The translations under genes and the position numbers were made by a program. Below the pieces are notes generated by a model that saw only the letters and a list, made by a program, of their open reading frames with translations, had not been told where the DNA came from and ran no database searches. 64,000 nucleotides of DNA, from positions 3,992,010-4,056,009 of the forward strand of contig NZ_CP072467.1 of the NCBI RefSeq assembly GCF_018437505.1, read 5' to 3'. Each line of letters opens with the position of its first letter. The first letter of the stretch is position 1. Positions 24,865-33,036 of the stretch are shown in pieces. The stretch is from Spiractinospora alimapuensis. Its GTDB lineage: Bacteria; Actinomycetota; Actinomycetes; Streptosporangiales; Streptosporangiaceae.

Positions 24865-24914
24865 AAGTCCGCGGGGTGGGTGGGTACTCGAGTACCCACC
24901 CACCCCGCGGACTT
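24865..24914. terminator. 50-bp perfect palindrome (terminator)
   Basis: A 25-base arm starting AAGTCCGCGGGG is followed directly by its exact complement, with no unpaired loop (centre CTCGAG). A short T-run follows on the plus strand. It lies 43 bp after the 24821 stop and is the strongest hairpin in the window. Confidence 0.8.
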
Positions 24915-25011
24915 TCCCGTCCCGGAACCGCCCGAAGGTGGCCACGCACTCGGTGCCGGCCGGACCTGGCGCGCGCTGACCTGCGAGGACAATTCATCGG
25001 GGGAAATCACT

Positions 25012-25042
25012 ACACAATAGTGTGTGCCACACAGTACTGTGT
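25012..25042. promoter_or_regulatory. Tandem PadR-type operators
   Basis: ACACAATAGTGTGT (25012-25025) and the perfect palindrome ACACAGTACTGTGT (25029-25042) lie side by side, ending 5 bases before the PadR start codon. This suits dimeric PadR autorepression. Confidence 0.75.
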
Positions 25043-25047
25043 GAGTC

Positions 25048-25386
25048 GTGTCATCAGAAGAGCTGATTCACGCGCAGGCCCAAGAGCTTCGTCGGGGAAC
25101 TGTCGTGTTGGCGTGCCTGTGTCTCCTGGACGAGGCCCAGTACGGTTACGCGCTCCTGGAGAGGCTCAACGACGCTGGCGTCGCGGTCGACGGAAACACG
25201 CTGTATCCCCTGCTCCGTCGGCTGGAGAAGCAGGGGCTCCTCACCAGCGAGTGGAACACCGAGGAGTCCCGACCACGCAAGTTCTACCGCACCAGCCCAG
25301 AGGGATCCCGCGTGCGCGCCGGCCTGGTGCGCGAATGGGACGACCTGGTCTCCTCCATTGCACAGCTCACCAGGGAGAACTCATGA
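25048..25386 (+). CDS. PadR-family transcriptional regulator
   Basis: A 112-residue PadR-type winged helix protein (RRGTVVLACLCLLDEAQYGYALLERLND, then GNTLYPLLRRLEKQGLL and ESRPRKFYRTSPEGSRV). GTG 25048 has no ribosome site; the operators abut it, so the transcript may be leaderless. Its stop overlaps the next start (ATGA), making an operon with the HAAS-type membrane protein. PadR with such a partner is a common actinomycete module. Confidence 0.93.
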   Translation: MSSEELIHAQAQELRRGTVVLACLCLLDEAQYGYALLERLNDAGVAVDGNTLYPLLRRLEKQGLLTSEWNTEESRPRKFYRTSPEGSRVRAGLVREWDDLVSSIAQLTRENS

Positions 25387-26318
25387 CCAACCCGCCTCTC
25401 ACCGAGCGCTACGTCCAGGAAGTCGTGCGACGGATCCCCTCCGGGCAGCGTGACGACGTCGCCAACGAGCTCCGCGCCACCATCGCCGACACGATGGACG
25501 CCCAGAACCCGGAGGTCCCCGACGATGCGGAACGGGCCGTACTCACGGAGATGGGCGATCCGATCCGACTGGCCGCCCGGTACGCCGACCGGCCACTCGG
25601 CCTGATCGGGCCCAACAGTTATCCGACCTACGTGCGCTTACTCTCCGTCCTGCTGGGTGCGGTGCTGCCCGTGGTCGTCGTCGCCCTCATGGTGCTCGCG
25701 GTCGTGGACGGCGAGGACCTGGCGGAGGTCCTGCTCACGGGGATCGGCGCGACGGTCACCATCGGCGCGCAGATGATCGCGTGGCCGACGCTGGTGTTCG
25801 CCCTGGTGGAGCGAAGCAATCACCGGGCCGAACGCACCCGGAGCGCGTGGTCGCCCGACGAGCTCCCCGAGGCCGGCAAGCCCGGCCGTAGCGCGGTCGC
25901 GTCCTGCGTCTCGGCCGTGGGCAACGCGCTGCTGCTGGGGCTGATCGTGTGGCAGCAGACCGCCCGCCCCTACACGGCGGACGACGAAAGCCTGGAGATC
26001 CTCAACCCGGAGCTCTGGTCGGGCTGGATGTGGCCCGTCCTCGCCGGACTCGCGGGGATCATCGTCCTCAACCTTGTCCACGCCGTCACCCCGACCTGGA
26101 CCGTCACCATGGCGGGCGGCTATGCCCTCAGCGAGGCGCTGTTCGCCCTCCCGATGGCGTGGATCTTGTACCAGCAGGAGTTCTTCAACCCGCCCTTTCT
26201 GACCCACTTCAACCAGGGGTGGACGACACCCGACGAGTTCTACGTGGTGCTCGCCCTGGGCATTCTTCTCATCGCCGCCAGCAGCGTGTATGGCCGGGTC
26301 CGTGAGGCGCTCCGCTGA
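25383..26318 (+). CDS. HAAS-type membrane protein, partner of PadR
   Basis: A 311-residue protein with an N-terminal cytosolic HAAS-like helical domain (VQEVVRRIPSGQRDDVANELRATI, then ERAVLTEMGDPIRLAARYAD) and about six membrane helices. HAAS domains are found in proteins encoded next to PadR regulators and are thought to signal to them or to act on envelope stress. It overlaps the PadR gene by 4 bases and ends before a hairpin at 26343-26372. Confidence 0.88.
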   Translation: MTNPPLTERYVQEVVRRIPSGQRDDVANELRATIADTMDAQNPEVPDDAERAVLTEMGDPIRLAARYADRPLGLIGPNSYPTYVRLLSVLLGAVLPVVVVALMVLAVVDGEDLAEVLLTGIGATVTIGAQMIAWPTLVFALVERSNHRAERTRSAWSPDELPEAGKPGRSAVASCVSAVGNALLLGLIVWQQTARPYTADDESLEILNPELWSGWMWPVLAGLAGIIVLNLVHAVTPTWTVTMAGGYALSEALFALPMAWILYQQEFFNPPFLTHFNQGWTTPDEFYVVLALGILLIAASSVYGRVREALR

Positions 26319-26342
26319 GACCGAGCGGACCAGCGACGCGAA

Positions 26343-26372
26343 GCCCCCACTCGTGCCGGCCACGGTGGGGGC
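26343..26372. terminator. Hairpin between convergent genes
   Basis: GCCCCCAC and GTGGGGGC around 14 bases lie between the stops of the HAAS gene and the lipase gene. It could end both transcripts. Confidence 0.6.
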
Positions 26373-26383
26373 CGCGGTGTGTC

Positions 26384-27201
26384 TCAGCCGGCCGCCCGGG
26401 AGAGGCAGGCGAGATAGTTCTTCATGCTGTGGTCGCGCACGGCATCGGTGCCGGGGGAGAACACGTCCGCCGTGTGGCCCTTCAGCGAGTCGCCGACCCG
26501 CCCGAACAACGTGGCCTGTTCCTCCAGATTGCCGTCGGCGTCGATGTACTTCTCCACCGCGACGTGCCGGTAGACGGGCTCCGGGGGCACGCGCGGCACG
26601 ACGTCGTTGTTGTTGACGAACCGGAACATGCGCCCCGCGAACGCCTCGTCGTAGGCGTCGGCCAGGGCTTGGTCACAGGTCCGGGGCTGGCCGTAGGTGT
26701 ACACACCGTCGGGGACAGCGCGGGGTCCTCGAAGTGCAGCCGGGCGGCGGCCAACATCGCGAGCGCGCCGCCGAGGCTGTGCCCGGTCAGCCACAGTGAC
26801 TGGTCCCGGTCCCGCAGCGTCGTGACGGCGTCCCGGGTCTCCTCGTAGACGGCCTCCAGGGCCGTGTGGAATCCCCAGTGGGCCCGCCCGTCCTTGACCG
26901 AGGTACCGACCAGGGGCGCGTTCGCGTCGGAGAGCCAGTCGCGGATCTCCGCGGGTTCCGTCCCCCGGAAGGCGAGGATGATCATGTCGTCGTTGGCCAT
27001 GGCGTAGGCCTGGGTGTCCTCGAGGGGGAACGGTTTCCGGTGTTCCACCCGGAAATGGCGAAAATCATCGAATCCCCACGTGCCGGCCTGGGTTTCGATT
27101 TCCGGTTCGTCCTTGTAGGCGAGGCTGGCCGCGTGTGCCAGTCGGAGCGCGTTCCCGAGGTCGTACCCAGGGTGCATGGCGGCGAACGAAACAGTCGTCA
27201 T
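26384..27201 (-). pseudogene. Class 3 lipase family protein, frameshifted
   Basis: Two frames together give one lipase. From ATG 27201 the first has the fold with FRGTEPAEIRDWLSD and nucleophile GHSLGGALA, up to HFEDPALSP. The second resumes with DGVYTYGQPRTCDQALADAY, then FVNNNDVVPRVPPEP and a C-terminal DHSMKNYLACL. The switch lies at the run of four C (plus-strand G 26711-26714): one more C would join the frames exactly. The whole protein would be about 272 residues, with all catalytic parts present. A sequencing error in a homopolymer is as likely as a true mutation. It is a single gene, divergent from the MHS transporter. Confidence 0.85.
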
Positions 27202-27560
27202 TGGATTGTTTCCCGGTGGCGATCGGTGCCCGAAGGTTGACGTGCGCGAAGTTAGCACGAGCATTGATTGGCGTCGCCGCATATTTCCCTCGGCAATTCC
27301 GTTGGGGTCCGGATTGCCCTTTTCTCGGGGGTGTTTCGGGCGAGGAAGGGGAATTCCCGCTTCCCCGATCGTGCCGCCGTCGCGTGGCGCCAGGCGTCGA
27401 CCCCGACGGCCCGGCCCGGGCGCCACCGCGTGAGATTCGCCCCACTTTGATCTAGGATGCGGCGTTGTGTCGAGAGGGCATCGGTTCGCGGGCGGTGTGC
27501 CTCTCCGGCCCCCCTGTCCTCCCGCGGCGGCGTCCGCCGAGGGAGCGAAGGGATTTCGCG

Positions 27561-28910
27561 TTGAGCATGCGAGCGGAGAGCGAGGGGCGCCCCCAAGGCG
27601 GCGCTCCTCGATTCAAGGTCCTGGCCGCGAGTCTCACAGGGAGCACAATCGAGTGGTTCGATTTCTTCCTCTACGGTACGGCCGCCGCGCTTGTCTTCAA
27701 CAAGTTGTTCTTTCCCACGGACGACCCGTTCGTGTCATTGATGCTGTCTTATCTGACATTCGCGTTGACGTTCTTCATTCGCCCACTCGGTGGCGTGATC
27801 TTCTCCCACATCGGTGACCGCATCGGGCGGAAACGCACCCTGGTCATCACGCTGTCCCTGATGGGCACGGCCACCATGCTGATCGGGATGCTGCCCACCT
27901 ACGAGACGTGGGGGCTGCTCGCGCCCGTGCTCCTGATCCTGCTGCGCATCGTCCAGGGGTTGGGCATCGGAGGGGAGTGGGGTGGGGCGCTGCTGCTCGC
28001 CTACGAGTACGCCCCGGCGAACCGTCGCGGCCTGTTCGGCAGTGTCCCGCAGATGGGTGTCACCGCGGGCATGCTCCTCGCCAGTCTCGCCCTCACGGGG
28101 ATGACCCTCCTGCCGCAGGACCAGTTCGAGGCGTGGGGGTGGCGGGTCCCCTTCATCGCCAGCATCGTGCTGGTGGCGCTGGGCCTGTGGATCCGCGCCG
28201 GTCTGGACGAGACACCGGCGTTCCGGAAGGCCAAGGCGGAGGGCAACGTCGCGCGGTTGCCGATCGCCGACACACTGCGTTTCCACTGGCGGGCGGTCCT
28301 GGTGGCGATCGGCGCCAAGGTCGTCGAGACCGCCCCTTTCTACATCTTCGGCACCTTCGTGGTGAGCTACGCGACCGGGACCTTGAACTTCGGCGACACC
28401 ACGGTCCTGAACTCCGTGACCACGGGAGCCATCGTGGCGACCGTGCTCATCCCGGTGATGGGCCGGCTGTCGGACACGTTCGGGCGCCGCCGCGTCTATC
28501 TCACCGGCGCCGTCCTGCTGGGCGCGTTCTCGGCGCCGTACTTCATGCTCCTCGACGCCGGAACCGTCCCGCTGCTGTTCGTCGCGACGGTCCTCGGGCT
28601 GGGAATCCTGTGGGCGCCGGTGACCGCGACCCTCGGCACCCTCTGCTCGGAGATCTTCTCCACCCGGATCCGATACACCGGCATCACCCTCGGCTACCAG
28701 GTCGGGGCCGCGCTCGCGGGCGGGACGGCGCCCCTCATCGCCACGTGGCTGCTGTCCCGGTTCGACGAGTCCTGGACCCCCATCGCCGTCTACCTCACCG
28801 TCACCGCGCTGTTGTCCATCGTGGCCGTCGCCCTCGCCGGACGGGCGGCGCGCTCGGAGGTCCACGACGACGCGGTCGCGGAGACCCCGGTGTCGCCCAA
28901 CCGGGACTAA
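27561..28910 (+). CDS. MHS-family MFS transporter (organic acid/compatible solute symporter)
   Basis: A 449-residue twelve-helix MFS protein of the metabolite:H+ symporter (ShiA/ProP/KgtP-like) family. Signatures are GSTIEWFDFFLYGTAAAL in helix 1, the motif-A loop GDRIGRKRTL, and RIVQGLGIGGEWGGALLL in helix 4. Substrates of the family include shikimate, citrate, alpha-ketoglutarate and betaine; the one here is unknown. TTG 27561 with AAGGGA 7 bases upstream fits best; ATG 27567 is the alternative. It is divergent from the lipase gene with about 360 bp between, containing no gene. Confidence 0.9.
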   Translation: MSMRAESEGRPQGGAPRFKVLAASLTGSTIEWFDFFLYGTAAALVFNKLFFPTDDPFVSLMLSYLTFALTFFIRPLGGVIFSHIGDRIGRKRTLVITLSLMGTATMLIGMLPTYETWGLLAPVLLILLRIVQGLGIGGEWGGALLLAYEYAPANRRGLFGSVPQMGVTAGMLLASLALTGMTLLPQDQFEAWGWRVPFIASIVLVALGLWIRAGLDETPAFRKAKAEGNVARLPIADTLRFHWRAVLVAIGAKVVETAPFYIFGTFVVSYATGTLNFGDTTVLNSVTTGAIVATVLIPVMGRLSDTFGRRRVYLTGAVLLGAFSAPYFMLLDAGTVPLLFVATVLGLGILWAPVTATLGTLCSEIFSTRIRYTGITLGYQVGAALAGGTAPLIATWLLSRFDESWTPIAVYLTVTALLSIVAVALAGRAARSEVHDDAVAETPVSPNRD

Positions 28911-28973
28911 CGGCCGCCGCTGGCGTCGTCGGGGCCGTCCACGGATACCGACGGCACCACCTGCCGTACTATT

Positions 28974-28997
28974 TGACCGAACGAACGTATTTGGTCA
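28974..28997. promoter_or_regulatory. TetR-type operator before hydrolase-TetR operon
   Basis: TGACCGA and TTGGTCA are separated by 10 bases. The layout is the same as at 55244-55267, where another TetR gene of similar type lies. The site is 18 bp ahead of the GTG start, so binding would block transcription. Confidence 0.75.
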
Positions 28998-29014
28998 ATG
29001 CGTCGGAGGGTGTC

Positions 29015-29836
29015 GTGCGGCGAGAGATCGAACGGTCAGGGGCACGGATTCGCTACTGGGTGGACGGCCCGGAGGACGGTCCGCTCGTCGTGCTCACGCA
29101 CGGCGCCAGCATGGACCACCGGATGTTCGACGCACAGCTCCCGGTGCTCCACGAGACCGGGTATCGCACCCTCACCTGGGACCTTCGTGGACACGGCGCG
29201 TCGAAGCCGATCGGGGACGGGTCCCTGACCGTGCGCACCATGAGCGATGACCTCCTCGCCGTCCTGGACGCGGTTGGGCACTGCGCGCCGGTGTGCCTGG
29301 TGGGCCAGTCCCTGGGCGGCTACGTCGCCCAGGAGATGGAGTTCGCGCACCGGGACCGGGTTTCGGTCCTGGTGATCATCGGCTCGACCTGCGTCACTCT
29401 CCCTGTCCGGCGCTGGGAGGAGTGGGCGCTGCGCTCCTCGCCCTGGTGGTTCCGGGTGTGGCCGTACGAGAACCTCCGACGCGTCATCTCCCGCGCCACG
29501 GCCGTCACTCCGGCCGTGCGGGCCTACGCGTACGAGGCCACCGGTGCGCTGACCAAGACGGAGTTCGTCGCGGTGTGGCGGGCCGTCGCGACCTCCCTTC
29601 ACCCCGATCCCCAGTACACGGTCACCATTCCGTTGCTCCTCACTCACGGGGACGGCGACGGCACCGGGAACATCGCCGCGTCCACGCCCCAGTGGGCGGC
29701 CCGGGACACCCACGCCCGTTACGAGGTCATCCCGAACGCGGGCCACAATGCCAACCAGGACAATCCCGAGGCCTTCAACGAGCTGTTGGTGGACTTCCTC
29801 ACCGAGCACTACCCCGTGGGACAGACACATGAGTGA
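29015..29836 (+). CDS. Alpha/beta hydrolase
   Basis: A 273-residue hydrolase of the short-loop alpha/beta type. It has THGASMDHRMFDAQL (oxyanion region), LRGHGASKP, nucleophile in VGQSLGGYVAQEM, and catalytic His in NAGHNANQDNPEAFN. GTG 29015 has GGAGGG 4 bases upstream; no better in-frame start exists. Its stop overlaps the TetR gene by 8 bases, so both form an operon behind the operator at 28974. The substrate might be an ester or lactone that also serves as the TetR ligand; this is inferred. Confidence 0.88.
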   Translation: MRREIERSGARIRYWVDGPEDGPLVVLTHGASMDHRMFDAQLPVLHETGYRTLTWDLRGHGASKPIGDGSLTVRTMSDDLLAVLDAVGHCAPVCLVGQSLGGYVAQEMEFAHRDRVSVLVIIGSTCVTLPVRRWEEWALRSSPWWFRVWPYENLRRVISRATAVTPAVRAYAYEATGALTKTEFVAVWRAVATSLHPDPQYTVTIPLLLTHGDGDGTGNIAASTPQWAARDTHARYEVIPNAGHNANQDNPEAFNELLVDFLTEHYPVGQTHE

Positions 29837-30500
29837 CCGCGCCATCCGCATCCTGACGGCCGCCGCCGCGCTGTTCGTTCGCTACGGCGTCGCCAAGACC
29901 ACCGTGGACGACATCGCCACCGAGGCGGGCGTGTCCAAGGGAGCCGTCTACCTGGAGTTCTCCGGAAAGGACGCGCTGGTCGAAGCGTTGGTCCGCCACG
30001 AGTTCCGTACCTACCTGGAGGCCGCGGCGGCGCGCGTGGACAGTGATCCCCGAGGCGGCCATCTCTCGCGCGTCTACTACCACTCACTCGAGGAATTGGC
30101 ACGGCGCCCCATGCTGCGGGCCCTATACACCCGCGACAGCGACGTACTGGGCACCCTGGTTCGACGCGGCGGCGCCGCCCGGCACGCGCCGCGCCTGCTG
30201 CTGGGGAGGGACTTCGTCGAACGCATGCAGGCCGCCGGGCTGGTGCGGGCCGAACTGGACCCGGCCGTCCTCAGCCACAGCATGGGCGTGCTCTCGGTCG
30301 GGTTCCTGATGGCACAGCCCGTCCTGGCCGACGGCACGGAACCCCCGCTGCCCGAGACGGTGGGCATGCTCGCCGACATGATCACGAGCCTGGCGGAGCC
30401 CAGCGACACCACCACCGAAGGCGACACTCCCTCGAGTGAGGCGGGCAAGGCCGCGTTCGCCGACCTGTGCCGACAGCTCGTCACCGCGATCGAGAGGTGA
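29829..30500 (+). CDS. TetR-family regulator of the hydrolase operon
   Basis: A 223-residue TetR protein with the HTH ILTAAAALFVRYGVAKTTVDD and VSKGAVYLEFSGKDALVEAL. A central RRPMLRALYTRDSDVLGTL segment is shared with the TetR at 56867, so the two belong to one subfamily, and their operators look alike. ATG 29829 overlaps the hydrolase stop. It probably represses its own operon through 28974-28997. Confidence 0.92.
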   Translation: MSDRAIRILTAAAALFVRYGVAKTTVDDIATEAGVSKGAVYLEFSGKDALVEALVRHEFRTYLEAAAARVDSDPRGGHLSRVYYHSLEELARRPMLRALYTRDSDVLGTLVRRGGAARHAPRLLLGRDFVERMQAAGLVRAELDPAVLSHSMGVLSVGFLMAQPVLADGTEPPLPETVGMLADMITSLAEPSDTTTEGDTPSSEAGKAAFADLCRQLVTAIER

Positions 30501-30603
30501 CCCCGGACCGGCGCGGTCGGTTGGGGCGTCGCCTCCCCAACACGGCGCACGGTCGCGATACTGGGGTGGCCACTGTGGGTGTCTGCGCTGAGGGAGTGCG
30601 TCC

Positions 30604-31101
30604 GTGACTGACGAGCGGGAGAACCTGACCTACGAACGCTTCGGATCCGCCGTCCGAGATCTAGCGCAGATGGTCGCCGCGGACGGGTTCGAACCGGACA
30701 TCATCCTGTCCGTCGCCCGCGGCGGCCTCTTCGTGGCGGGTGGGCTGGGCTACGCGCTGGACGTCAAGAACCTGCACGTCGTGAGCGTCGAGTTCTACAC
30801 GGGGGTAGGCACCACCCTGGACATGCCGGTGATGCTACCCCCGGTCCCCAACGCGGTGGACCTCACCCGTAAGCGGGTCCTCGTCGCCGACGACGTCGCC
30901 GACACCGGCAAGACGCTGAAACTCGTCTACGACTTCTGCCACGAGCACGTCGCCGAGGTCCGCAGCGCCGTGATCTACGAGAAGTCCACCTCACTGGTCC
31001 GGTGCGACTACGTCTGGCGCCGCACCGACCAGTGGATCAACTTCCCCTGGAGCGTCCTCCCGCCCGTCGTCCAACGCGCCGGACAGGTGCACGACTCCTA
31101 G
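30604..31101 (+). CDS. Phosphoribosyltransferase (Gpt/HPRT-like)
   Basis: A 165-residue type I phosphoribosyltransferase. The PRPP motif is VLVADDVADTGKTLKLVYD, and the second loop is ILSVARGGLFVAGGLGYAL. It is short, as in bacterial Gpt/xanthine-guanine or putative nucleobase transferases. GTG 30604 follows a GAGGGAG site. Its TAG stop overlaps the stop of the convergent beta-lactamase gene by 4 bases (CTAG). The base specificity is not readable from sequence. Confidence 0.9.
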   Translation: MTDERENLTYERFGSAVRDLAQMVAADGFEPDIILSVARGGLFVAGGLGYALDVKNLHVVSVEFYTGVGTTLDMPVMLPPVPNAVDLTRKRVLVADDVADTGKTLKLVYDFCHEHVAEVRSAVIYEKSTSLVRCDYVWRRTDQWINFPWSVLPPVVQRAGQVHDS

Positions 31102-32018
31102 GGCCGGATCGTGTCGACGACGACTTCGGTGGCCTGGGCGATGAGGGCGTCATTGGGCTCGGCGTCCTCCTGGTCGCGGCTCGACATCACCGCGATCAGG
31201 ATGGGCTCCTCGTCCGGCGGCCACATGATGCCGATGTCGTTGCGGGAGCCGTAGCCACCGCCACCGGTCTTGTCGCCGACCTCCCAGTCGTCGGGGACGC
31301 CGGCGCGGATGAGGTCGTCGCCGGTGGTGTTCTCCCGGAGCATCTGTTCCAGGACGTCGCGTTTCTCCGGCTCCAGCGTGTCGCCGAAGACGAACTCCTG
31401 GAGGTTCACGGCGAACTGCTCGGGGGTGGTCGTGTCGCGCGGGTCACCGGGAGCGGCCTCGTTCAGTGCCACCTCGATCCGGTCCACCTGCGTGGTCTCG
31501 TCACCGGTGGCGCGCAGTGCCTCCTGCAGTCCCTCCGGCCCGTCGAGTTCGCGGAAGAGGAGGTTGGCGGCGGTGTTGTCGCTGTAGCGGATGGTGGCGT
31601 CGCACGCCTCCATCAGTGAGATCCCCGTGTCGACGTGCTCCTCGGTGATCGGGGAGTGTGGCACGAGGTCCTCGGCGTCGAAGGTGACCACCTCGTCCAT
31701 GTCGTCAAGGGACCGTGTCTCCATCACGGCGCCGCAGACGAACGGCTTGAAGGTGGAGGCGTAGGCGAAGCGGTCGTCGGCGTTGTAGGAGACCTCCTCG
31801 CCGGTCGCGGTGTCGAGCGCGTAGACACCCAGCCGGGCGTCGAACTCCTCGGCCAACCGGTCGAACTCCTCCGCGTACTCGGGCGAGGAGTCCTGCCCCT
31901 CTCCGTCAGCGGCCTGCGGCTCCGCCACGGCCTCGGTGGAGGAGCATCCGGCGAGGAGCGACAGCGCGACGGCCGCCGCGCCCCCGTAGGTCACTCGACG
32001 CGCAGAACTGTGCGGCAT
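31098..32018 (-). CDS. Class A beta-lactamase (lipoprotein)
   Basis: A 306-residue class A beta-lactamase. It begins with a lipoprotein signal (VALSLLAGC, Cys25), so it is likely anchored to the outer face of the membrane. All active-site boxes are present: S88-T-F-K91, S146-D-N148, E182 in IEVALNEAA (the E166 equivalent) and K250-T-G252. ATG 32018 follows GGAAGG at proper distance; ATG 32027 is too close to it. It is divergent from the LysR and BlaB-like genes, the arrangement known for blaL of Streptomyces cacaoi, so expression is probably induced through them. Confidence 0.95.
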   Translation of the reverse strand: MPHSSARRVTYGGAAAVALSLLAGCSSTEAVAEPQAADGEGQDSSPEYAEEFDRLAEEFDARLGVYALDTATGEEVSYNADDRFAYASTFKPFVCGAVMETRSLDDMDEVVTFDAEDLVPHSPITEEHVDTGISLMEACDATIRYSDNTAANLLFRELDGPEGLQEALRATGDETTQVDRIEVALNEAAPGDPRDTTTPEQFAVNLQEFVFGDTLEPEKRDVLEQMLRENTTGDDLIRAGVPDDWEVGDKTGGGGYGSRNDIGIMWPPDEEPILIAVMSSRDQEDAEPNDALIAQATEVVVDTIRP

Positions 32019-32092
32019 GTATTCCATCCTTCCGTAGGTCTCGGAAGGGCCCCGGGAACCCATGCCGTTGAGTCTCACCCACGAACACGATG

Positions 32093-32137
32093 CTGTCGAA
32101 GACAGAATCGGTGGAATTCATGCGAATGCGGCATAAT
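32093..32137. promoter_or_regulatory. Divergent bla promoter region with CTGTC/GACAG dyad and -10 box
   Basis: CTGTC-GAA-GACAG (32093-32105) lies between the divergent starts. CATAAT at 32132-32137 is a good -10 for the LysR gene and sits only 8 bases before ATG 32146. No ribosome site precedes that ATG, so its mRNA may be leaderless. Confidence 0.5.
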
Positions 32138-32145
32138 CAGTGTTC

Positions 32146-33036
32146 ATGGATCTCGTTGGTGCCTGCACCGCGTTCGTTCACGTGAGCGAGCAACGCAGCT
32201 TCACGCTGGGCGCCGCCGCCGCGCGCGTCCCCCAGCCGGTGGCGAGCCGCAGGGTCGCCGCGCTGGAGCGCCACTTGGGCGCGCGCCTCTTCGATCGTTC
32301 GACCCGGCGCGGTGAACTCACGCCGTTCGGGCGGGCCATGCTGCCGACCGCGCGTCGCCTCGTCCAGCTCGCCGAGGCCCTCGAGGACGCGGCGGAGCAC
32401 GCCCTGCGTACGCCGCTGCGGGTGGCCGTGCCCGAGACGTGCTCGATGCTGCGCCTGGCCCGGCTGCAGCTCGAGGCCAAGGACCACGGGGTCGTTCTCG
32501 AAGCCCACCCCGCGCCACCGGCGACCCGGATCGAGCTGCTGCAGACCCAGGAGATCCGTGCCGCGCTCGTCGCCGCGCCCGCCGACGAGGCGACCTGGCA
32601 CATCCCCCTGGGGCTCGCCTCCGCGACCGACCCCGGAGTGGACAGCCTCTTCCTCCAGACGCTGCGCCCCGGACGTGGCGGCGCGTCGGGCCCCCCGCGG
32701 CACGTCTGGCTGCAACCGGAGGATGACGTCCCCCACGTCAGGGATCGCGTGTACCGGGTACGGGACATGGTCGGCCTGCGGAGCGGTCAGGTGCGTGTCG
32801 CCCACTCCGTCCCCGCGGCGACGGCCGCGGTGCTGGGCTCCGGGGACTACCTGCTGGCCCCTCCCGACCAGGCGCGGGAGCTCGGCCTGTACTGGACGCC
32901 CCTCGGCGAGCTCGACCTCGCGCGTGGCCTCGCGGTCGCCACCACGGGCGGAGAGGATCCCGACCTCCTGCGTTCGAAGGTCTGGACGAGTGTCGCGCGC
33001 TGTGTCGGCGCCGTCGAGGACGGAGCACCGGAGTGA
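32146..33036 (+). CDS. LysR-family regulator of beta-lactamase (BlaA-like)
   Basis: A 296-residue LysR protein. The HTH reads FVHVSEQRSFTLGAAAARVP then RVAALERHLGARLFDRSTRR. The effector domain follows with no membrane part. ATG 32146 is used. Position tells its job: it is divergent from a class A beta-lactamase gene and overlaps (GTGA) the gene for a beta-lactamase-like protein. This matches BlaA of Streptomyces cacaoi, a LysR activator needed for beta-lactam-induced blaL expression. The BlaA name is by context and domain, not by alignment. Confidence 0.9.
   Translation: MDLVGACTAFVHVSEQRSFTLGAAAARVPQPVASRRVAALERHLGARLFDRSTRRGELTPFGRAMLPTARRLVQLAEALEDAAEHALRTPLRVAVPETCSMLRLARLQLEAKDHGVVLEAHPAPPATRIELLQTQEIRAALVAAPADEATWHIPLGLASATDPGVDSLFLQTLRPGRGGASGPPRHVWLQPEDDVPHVRDRVYRVRDMVGLRSGQVRVAHSVPAATAAVLGSGDYLLAPPDQARELGLYWTPLGELDLARGLAVATTGGEDPDLLRSKVWTSVARCVGAVEDGAPE

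Noticed and set aside
27908-29014. 5' part of a long plus-strand frame leading into the alpha/beta hydrolase
   Set aside because: This part overlaps the MHS transporter in another frame and is Arg/Pro-rich. The true hydrolase starts at GTG 29015 with a ribosome site.
32140-32145. GTG start two codons upstream of the LysR (BlaA-like) ATG
   Set aside because: It falls right behind the -10 box and has no ribosome site; ATG 32146 is simpler.
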